Assembly (NCBI GenBank): GCA_002298605.1
Contig: DBKS01000016.1
Coordinates: 3,299-12,639, forward strand
Length of the DNA: 9,341 bases
Source of the DNA: Bifidobacterium sp. UBA744
Lineage (GTDB): Bacteria > Actinomycetota > Actinomycetes > Actinomycetales > Bifidobacteriaceae
Direction of reading: 5' to 3'
Part shown: positions 5,234-9,341 of the stretch, piece by piece
Position numbering within the stretch: position 1 is the stretch's first letter
Layout: each line of letters starts with the position of its first letter
The notes under the pieces: generated by a model
What the model saw: the letters and a program-made list of their open reading frames with translations, nothing else
Database searches by the model: none
What the model was told of the DNA's origin: nothing
Program-made: the position numbers and the translations under genes

Positions 5234-6205
5234 ATGACCGCATCTGTGCAGCAGCCGGCCGGCAACCCCGAGGAGCCGGTGCGCGTCAACCACACGCTTC
5301 GCAACACCATCATCGCCATCATTGTGGTGGCTCTCGTCGCAGTCGGTGGCTTCTTCGGCTACCGCGCCTACGCCCACAGCGTCGATTCCGCCGTCAAAGG
5401 CTCCAAGAACAACCCGGTGAAGATCGGCGTCGTCGGCGCCACCGATCCGGACTTTGTGGCCTTCAAGGCCGAGGCCGAGAAGCAGGGCATCTACGTCGAT
5501 CTCGTGGACTTCCAGGACTACACTTCCGAGAACCCCGCACTTGATTCCGGAGAGCTTGATCTCAACGAGTTCCAGCACCTGCTGTACCTCGCCAACTACA
5601 ACGTGAAGAACAATAAGGATTTGCAGCCCATCGGCGGCGTCGTGGTCTACCCGCTGTCCCTGTACTCCAAGAAGGTCAAGTCCGTCGACCAGATCAAGCA
5701 GGGCGACACCGTGGCGATTCCGAACGACGAGACCAACCAGGCCCGCGCCATCGGCGTGCTCCAGAAGGCCGGCCTCGTCCAGCTCAAGGGCGACTGGACC
5801 CCGCTGTCCACCCCGGCAGACATCGATACCGACAAGAGCAAGGTCAAGGTGACCCCGCTGAAGGCCGAGCAGATCGCCAACGCGCTGAGCGACCCGCAGG
5901 TTGTGGGAGGCGTCGTCAACAACGATTATGTGGCGGACGCCGGCATCAGTCTCGACGAGGCCGTGTACGCGGACAAGGCCGAAGGCGAGGAAGCCCGCCC
6001 GTACATCAATGTCTTCGTGTCCCGCAAGGCGGACGTGGACAACGAGACCTACCTCAAGCTCGTCCAGATCTACCACGACACCCAGGCGGTCCAGGACGGC
6101 CTGTCCGAAAAGTCCTCCGGCACCGCCGTCTCCGCGAAGGACTACTCCAAGGCCGAGCTCCAGGGCTTCCTGAGCGACCTCGAGTCCGAAGTCAAGGCGA
6201 AGTGA
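5234..6205 (+). CDS. metQ: Methionine-binding protein MetQ with N-terminal membrane anchor
   Basis: Extracellular substrate-binding protein of the NlpA/MetQ family that delivers methionine to MetNI. Of 323 residues, 1-23 are cytoplasmic with basic R17 and R23, about 25-43 form one hydrophobic helix, and the binding domain starts near 62 (VKIGVVGATDPDF). Family segments: LNEFQHLLYLANYN at 110-123 (usual form FQH-x-PYL), IPNDETNQARAIGVLQKAGL at 162-181 (a strong MetQ signature), NNDYVADAGISL at 229-240 and PYINVFVS at 256-263. The protein has no cysteine at all, so the usual lipobox is missing; AYA at 45-47 could be a signal peptidase I site, but retention as a signal anchor seems more likely in a Gram-positive. 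The start is fixed by GAGAGGAA upstream. First gene of metQ-metN-metI-amidohydrolase, separated from metN by 133 bp with a strong hairpin. Confidence 0.93.
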   Translation: MTASVQQPAGNPEEPVRVNHTLRNTIIAIIVVALVAVGGFFGYRAYAHSVDSAVKGSKNNPVKIGVVGATDPDFVAFKAEAEKQGIYVDLVDFQDYTSENPALDSGELDLNEFQHLLYLANYNVKNNKDLQPIGGVVVYPLSLYSKKVKSVDQIKQGDTVAIPNDETNQARAIGVLQKAGLVQLKGDWTPLSTPADIDTDKSKVKVTPLKAEQIANALSDPQVVGGVVNNDYVADAGISLDEAVYADKAEGEEARPYINVFVSRKADVDNETYLKLVQIYHDTQAVQDGLSEKSSGTAVSAKDYSKAELQGFLSDLESEVKAK

Positions 6206-6211
6206 TCGCGG

Positions 6212-6231
6212 GTCCGCAAAACCGGGCGGAC
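6212..6231 (+). repeat. Small hairpin just after metQ
   Basis: GTCCGC (6212-6217) and GCGGAC (6226-6231) form a perfect 6-bp stem with an 8-nt loop, starting 7 nt after the metQ stop. There is no T tract, so it is probably not a terminator by itself; it may protect the metQ 3' end together with the larger hairpin downstream. Confidence 0.35.
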
Positions 6232-6264
6232 AGGCCGATATCATTTCCATCGAATGCGGTATGC

Positions 6265-6303
6265 GGCCTTCTCCTTTCCCTCTGGCAAGGAGAAGGCCTT
6301 GTC
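6265..6303 (+). terminator. 12-bp hairpin between metQ and metN, leaky terminator or mRNA-stability element
   Basis: GGCCTTCTCCTT (6265-6276) and AAGGAGAAGGCC (6287-6298) are perfectly complementary with a 10-nt loop, followed by only TTGTC. The stem is strong but the T tail is poor, so readthrough into metN is expected. Hairpins between a binding-protein gene and its ABC genes commonly raise the dose of binding protein by partial termination or 3'-end protection. The 3' arm contains AAGGAG, a Shine-Dalgarno-like string that is buried in the stem and has no in-frame start for metN. Confidence 0.55.
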
Positions 6304-6324
6304 CCGCGCACAGCGCAAGATGCA

Positions 6325-6332
6325 AGAAAGGA
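6325..6332 (+). promoter_or_regulatory. Ribosome binding site that decides the metN start
   Basis: AGAAAGGA is followed by CGGCTC and ATG at 6339. An in-frame ATG at 6261 would add 26 residues but lacks this signal and would place the 12-bp hairpin inside the gene, so 6339 is preferred. Confidence 0.75.
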
Positions 6333-6338
6333 CGGCTC

Positions 6339-7481
6339 ATGACCAACGAAGCAGGCGCGTCTGAACCGATCATCGTGTTCGACCATGTGGTCAAGGAATT
6401 CAAACAGCGGGGGGGCGGCAAGTCGGCGAAGGTCGCTCGCGCGGTCGACGATGTGAGCCTGACCATCAACGCCGGCGACATCTTCGGCATCATCGGCTAT
6501 TCGGGGGCCGGCAAATCCACGCTGGTCCGTCTGATCAACGCGCTCGAGACGCCGACGAGTGGAACCGTGACGGTACTGGGCAATGACATCACCGGACTGT
6601 CCGAGTCGAAGCTCAGGCCGATTCGCCAGAAGATCGGCATGATCTTCCAGCAGTTCAACCTGTTCTCCTCGAAAACCGTCGCCCAGAACATCGCCTATCC
6701 ACTGCAGCTCGACCATTGGCGCAAGGATTATCAGGAACGCCGCGTCAAGGAGCTTCTGGAGTTCGTCGGCCTTTCCGAACATGCCAACAAATACCCCTCC
6801 CAGCTGTCCGGCGGCCAGAAACAACGCGTCGGCATCGCCCGTGCCCTGGCCACGAACCCCAAGATCCTGCTCGCCGACGAGGCGACCAGCGCCCTCGACC
6901 CCACCACCACCAGCGAAGTGCTTCAGCTGCTCAAGCGCGTCAACGAGCAGTTCGGCGTCACCATCGTGCTCATCACCCATCAGATGAACGTGGTGCAGGA
7001 AATCGCCAACCGCGTGGCGGTGATGAGTTCCGGACGCGTGGTGGAGGGCGGTGACGTGTATGACGTCTTCGCCGCGCCGCAGCAGGCGGTCACCAAACGC
7101 TTCATCGCCACGGCCCTGCGCGGTCTTCCCGAGGCCGAGCGCGTCGAACAGATGCATGCCCAGAACGCCGGCCGGATCATTTCCGTGGTCATCCGTCAGC
7201 AGGACGTCACCCGCGGCAGCACGGTCGTCCCCGCTTCCGGACAGAACATTTCGACGACCATCGCCGCGTATCCGTCGGTCGCCACGTCCATCCTCTATGG
7301 CGGCATCGATACCGTGACCGGTCAGGGCATTGGGGCGATCACCTACGAAATCAGGGGCTCGCAGAACGATGTCGACGCGTTCCTCGCCTCGCTGCGCTCC
7401 AAGTCGGACGTCATCGACTTCGGCGACGCCGCCAATCCCCATGACTACGACACCGCGATCGAGGAAGGAGTCACGCGATGA
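6339..7481 (+). CDS. metN: Methionine ABC transporter ATPase MetN
   Basis: Cytoplasmic ATPase of the MetNI-Q methionine importer. Of 380 residues the nucleotide-binding domain occupies about 10-260: Walker A GYSGAGKST at 53-61, Q-loop FQQF at 103-106, signature LSGGQKQR at 156-163, Walker B ILLADE with Glu 181, D-loop SALD at 184-187, switch His 214 (LITHQMNVV). The C-terminal NIL domain (about 278-362) is the ACT-like fold that binds methionine and shuts the transporter when internal methionine is high. E. coli MetN has 343 residues; the extra length is an N-terminal extension, a Gly-rich insert before the first core strand, and a few residues in NIL. In my alignment from memory, E. coli Asn 295 of the methionine site falls near Thr 316. 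A run of seven G lies at 6409-6415. The stop overlaps the metI start (ATGA), so the two are translationally coupled. Confidence 0.95.
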   Translation: MTNEAGASEPIIVFDHVVKEFKQRGGGKSAKVARAVDDVSLTINAGDIFGIIGYSGAGKSTLVRLINALETPTSGTVTVLGNDITGLSESKLRPIRQKIGMIFQQFNLFSSKTVAQNIAYPLQLDHWRKDYQERRVKELLEFVGLSEHANKYPSQLSGGQKQRVGIARALATNPKILLADEATSALDPTTTSEVLQLLKRVNEQFGVTIVLITHQMNVVQEIANRVAVMSSGRVVEGGDVYDVFAAPQQAVTKRFIATALRGLPEAERVEQMHAQNAGRIISVVIRQQDVTRGSTVVPASGQNISTTIAAYPSVATSILYGGIDTVTGQGIGAITYEIRGSQNDVDAFLASLRSKSDVIDFGDAANPHDYDTAIEEGVTR

Positions 7482-8164
7482 TCACCCTTGCCAACACCAC
7501 CACCAATTGGGAGGTCCTCAAACCGATTCTCGCGCAGTCCGTGGTACAGACCCTGCAGATGGTACTGACCACACTGGTCGTCGGCGGGTTCCTTGGTCTG
7601 ATCCTCGGCGTGATTCTGTACGGCACCCGTCCCGGCAACCTCTTCGAGAACGCGGTCGTCTATCGCATCCTCGATGTGATCATCAACCTGATCCGACCGA
7701 TTCCGTTCATCATCTTCCTTGCGGCCATGCAGCCGGTCACGATCGTCGTGGTCGGCACCTCAATCGGCACGGTGGCCGCGATCTTCCCGATGTGCGTGAT
7801 GTGCACCATGGCCACGTCACGCCTGGTGGAGCAGAATCTGGTCACGGTCGATCCCGGCATCATCGAGGCGGCCCGCTCCATGGGCGCCTCGAAGCTCACC
7901 ATCGTGCGTACGGTGCTGATTCCCGAGGCGCTGGCACCGCTGATCCTCGCCTACGCGTTCCTCTTCATCGGCGTGCTCGACATGTCGGCCATGGCCGGCT
8001 ATATCGGCGGCGGCGGACTGGGCAACTTCGCCATCGCCTACGGCTATCAGAAGTTCGACCAAGGCGTCACCTGGACGGCCGTGATCATCATGATCGTCCT
8101 TGTGCAACTTGTCCAGGGCATCGCCAACGCGGTCGCCAAGCGGCTGCTCAATCGCGGTGCGTGA
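7478..8164 (+). CDS. metI: Methionine ABC transporter permease MetI
   Basis: Membrane channel subunit, used as a homodimer with two MetN. 228 residues against 217 in E. coli. Hydrophobic helices lie at roughly 23-48, 60-83, 87-113, 150-172 and 197-219, the five-helix type I small importer fold. The cytoplasmic coupling (EAA) loop is clear: DPGIIEAARSMGASK at 125-139, ending near LIPEAL at 147-152. Helix 4-5 carries AGYIGGGGLGNFAIAYGYQ at 173-191, typical of MetI. ATG 7478 has a good Shine-Dalgarno (GAGGAAGGAG at 7461-7470, inside the metN end). The stop TGA is at 8162-8164. The short overlap with metN and the 25-bp gap to the next gene support one operon. Confidence 0.95.
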   Translation: MITLANTTTNWEVLKPILAQSVVQTLQMVLTTLVVGGFLGLILGVILYGTRPGNLFENAVVYRILDVIINLIRPIPFIIFLAAMQPVTIVVVGTSIGTVAAIFPMCVMCTMATSRLVEQNLVTVDPGIIEAARSMGASKLTIVRTVLIPEALAPLILAYAFLFIGVLDMSAMAGYIGGGGLGNFAIAYGYQKFDQGVTWTAVIIMIVLVQLVQGIANAVAKRLLNRGA

Positions 8165-8175
8165 TTCCGCCCGCG

Positions 8176-8181
8176 TAGAAT
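8176..8181 (+). promoter_or_regulatory. Possible -10 box before the amidohydrolase gene
   Basis: TAGAAT (5 of 6 to TATAAT) followed by 8 nt and the ATG at 8190. AGGAA at 8183-8187 is only 2 nt from the ATG, too close for a normal Shine-Dalgarno. A short-leader or leaderless transcript from here would add to readthrough from metI. The -35 is not recognisable. Confidence 0.3.
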
Positions 8182-8189
8182 CAGGAACC

Positions 8190-9341
8190 ATGACTGTCAA
8201 GATCTCGATCACTCCGGAACTCATCGATATCCGCCACCATCTGCACGCTCATCCCGAGCGCAGTTTTGAGGAGTTCGAAACCACCCGATACCTCGGTGAC
8301 CTGCTGCATGCGCATGGCATCGAAACATGGCGGCTGCCGAAACCCCTGGAGACCGGAGTGATCGCGGACATTCACGGAACCGCCGGAGACGGCCCCATCG
8401 TCGGCCTGCGGGCGGATATCGACGGCCTGCCGATCCAGGAGGACACGGGACTGCCGTTCTCGTCCGTCAATGACGGCGTCATGCACGGCTGCGGCCATGA
8501 CCTGCATATGAGCGGTCTGCTCGGCGCCGCATTCTGGCTCGCCGAGCATCGCGACCAGTTCGCCGGTACGATCCGACTGGTGTTCCAGCCCGCCGAGGAA
8601 CTTGGACAGGGCGCACGCCGCGTCATCGCCTCCGGGGCGGTGAAAGACCTCGATGCGATCATCGGCACGCATAACAATCCGAACTATGCGCCCGGCGAAA
8701 TCGCCGTCGGCACCGAACCGATGATGGCCGGATGCGTCAAATTCCATGTCGTCCTGCATGCATCCGGATCCCATGCCGGCTACCCGCATAAGGGCACCAG
8801 CCCCATTGAGGCGCTCGCCACGATGATCCTCGAGCTGCAGACCATCGTCAGCCGCAATATCTCGCCGTTCCATGCGGTCGTGCTGTCGATCACCGAAATG
8901 CATGGCGGCCATGTCTGGAATGTGGTGCCGGCGACGGCTGGATTCCAAGGCACCGTGCGGTTCTTCGACAACAACGACGAGAAGAAGGTCCACCAGCGTT
9001 TTGTGGACGAGGTCGAATCCACCGCGCGCGCCTTCGGCATCCGTGCGGATATCGACTGGGACTGCCTGCAGCAGCCGCTCGTCGGCGATCCGGTGCTCAG
9101 CCAGGCCGTCGCCGACGACGTGCATGAATACGCCAAGCTGCGCTCCATCCGCCCGTCGATGGCTGGTGAGGACTTCGAGGAGTTCAGCCGGCTCATGCCC
9201 GTGGCGTTCGGCTTCATCGGATCCAACGGCCGCCCCGGATGCCCCGATTGGCACAGCCCGCATTTCATCGGGCTTGATGGCGCCATAGAGCCGGCTGTGA
9301 ACTTCTACGCCAACGCCGCGCTGCGGATGCTGCGGGAACTG
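8190..9341 (+). CDS. M20D amidohydrolase (N-acyl-amino-acid hydrolase type), 3' end missing
   Basis: Cytosolic metal-dependent hydrolase of peptidase family M20D, which removes acyl groups from N-acyl amino acids (HipO, auxin-conjugate hydrolase and B. subtilis YxeP types). The frame is open from ATG 8190 to the window end, 384 codons, close to the usual 380-400, so only a few residues are missing. Visible: GLRADIDGLPIQEDTG at 72-87, the metal and active-site block MHGCGHDLH at 98-106 with Cys 101, His 103 and Asp 104, PAEE with Glu 136/137, His 161 in GTHNNP, GEDFEEF at 326-332, and a C-terminal HSPHF (355-359) with the last metal His. The dimerisation lid domain spans roughly 180-290. There is no signal peptide. 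Position 25 bp after metI suggests release of methionine or a related amino acid from an acylated precursor; this is inference and substrate specificity is unknown. Confidence 0.9.
   Translation, partial: MTVKISITPELIDIRHHLHAHPERSFEEFETTRYLGDLLHAHGIETWRLPKPLETGVIADIHGTAGDGPIVGLRADIDGLPIQEDTGLPFSSVNDGVMHGCGHDLHMSGLLGAAFWLAEHRDQFAGTIRLVFQPAEELGQGARRVIASGAVKDLDAIIGTHNNPNYAPGEIAVGTEPMMAGCVKFHVVLHASGSHAGYPHKGTSPIEALATMILELQTIVSRNISPFHAVVLSITEMHGGHVWNVVPATAGFQGTVRFFDNNDEKKVHQRFVDEVESTARAFGIRADIDWDCLQQPLVGDPVLSQAVADDVHEYAKLRSIRPSMAGEDFEEFSRLMPVAFGFIGSNGRPGCPDWHSPHFIGLDGAIEPAVNFYANAALRMLREL

Noticed and set aside
5255..5285. GCCGGCAACC-like string resembling the core of SAM-I/SAM-IV riboswitches, near the start of metQ
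   Set aside because: It lies inside the metQ coding region (QPAGNPEEP), downstream of a well-supported start, and the other conserved riboswitch parts are absent.
5086..5544. 152-codon + strand frame overlapping the metQ start
   Set aside because: It has no Shine-Dalgarno, runs out of frame through the well-supported metQ gene and has an Arg/Pro/Gly-rich composition typical of shadow frames in GC-rich DNA.
6261..6338. N-terminal extension of metN from the ATG at 6261
   Set aside because: No Shine-Dalgarno, Arg/Pro/Cys-rich residues unlike MetN, and it would translate the 12-bp hairpin; ATG 6339 has a good site.
5129..6493. Long minus-strand frame (454 codons) opposite metQ
   Set aside because: Leu/Val/Asp/Gly-rich antisense shadow of metQ; no recognisable domain and no start signal.
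6192..7442. 416-codon minus-strand frame opposite metN
   Set aside because: Antisense shadow of metN, which carries every ABC motif on the + strand.
8181..9263. 360-codon minus-strand frame opposite the amidohydrolase
   Set aside because: The + strand frame 8190-9341 encodes a clear M20D protein with its metal-binding residues; the antisense frame is a by-product.

Overview
The window reads as ordinary chromosomal DNA of a high-GC Gram-positive bacterium. Base composition (about 60% GC by eye), codon use, the style of the protein sequences and several start codons with a -10 hexamer directly in front of them all fit an actinobacterium. The gene set (MetQNI importer plus an M20D amidohydrolase, a GPH-type sugar symporter, YccF, FetAB) is most consistent with Bifidobacterium. 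That genus call is an inference from general familiarity, not from a search. I see no phage, transposon, CRISPR, rRNA or tRNA sequence.

Layout. (1) Bases 1-1335 on the + strand hold the 3' part of a DHA2-type multidrug MFS exporter whose start lies before the window. (2) Converging on it with a 27-bp gap is a minus-strand block: fetB (1363-2163) and fetA (2160-2855), a putative iron-export ABC pair overlapping by 4 bp, preceded by a small YccF-family membrane protein (2911-3276). (3) Further upstream on the same strand is a GPH/MelB-like sugar symporter (3394-4947). (4) A 286-bp divergent intergenic region (4948-5233) is rich in repeats and predicted RNA structure. (5) The + strand methionine-uptake operon follows: metQ (5234-6205), metN (6339-7481), metI (7478-8164) and an M20D amidohydrolase (from 8190, running off the window end).

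How the parts work together. MetQ captures methionine outside the cell, MetI forms the membrane channel and MetN hydrolyses ATP. The amidohydrolase 25 bp downstream of metI could release methionine or a related amino acid from an N-acyl form after uptake. The metN/metI and fetA/fetB pairs overlap as ATGA, indicating translational coupling. A perfect 12-bp hairpin between metQ and metN probably sets a higher dose of binding protein than of transporter.

The best candidate for something undescribed is the metQ leader. It can fold into a three-way-junction-like structure (5147-5202) closed by an 11-position stem. One strand of that stem can instead pair with a second complementary segment (5205-5212) just before the ribosome binding site. 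Upstream are two mutually exclusive hairpins (5089-5126). I do not recognise it as a known SAM riboswitch class. Other points of interest are a cysteine-free MetQ that cannot be a lipoprotein, loss of the key Asn in the MetN regulatory domain, and leaderless-style promoters at up to four genes.
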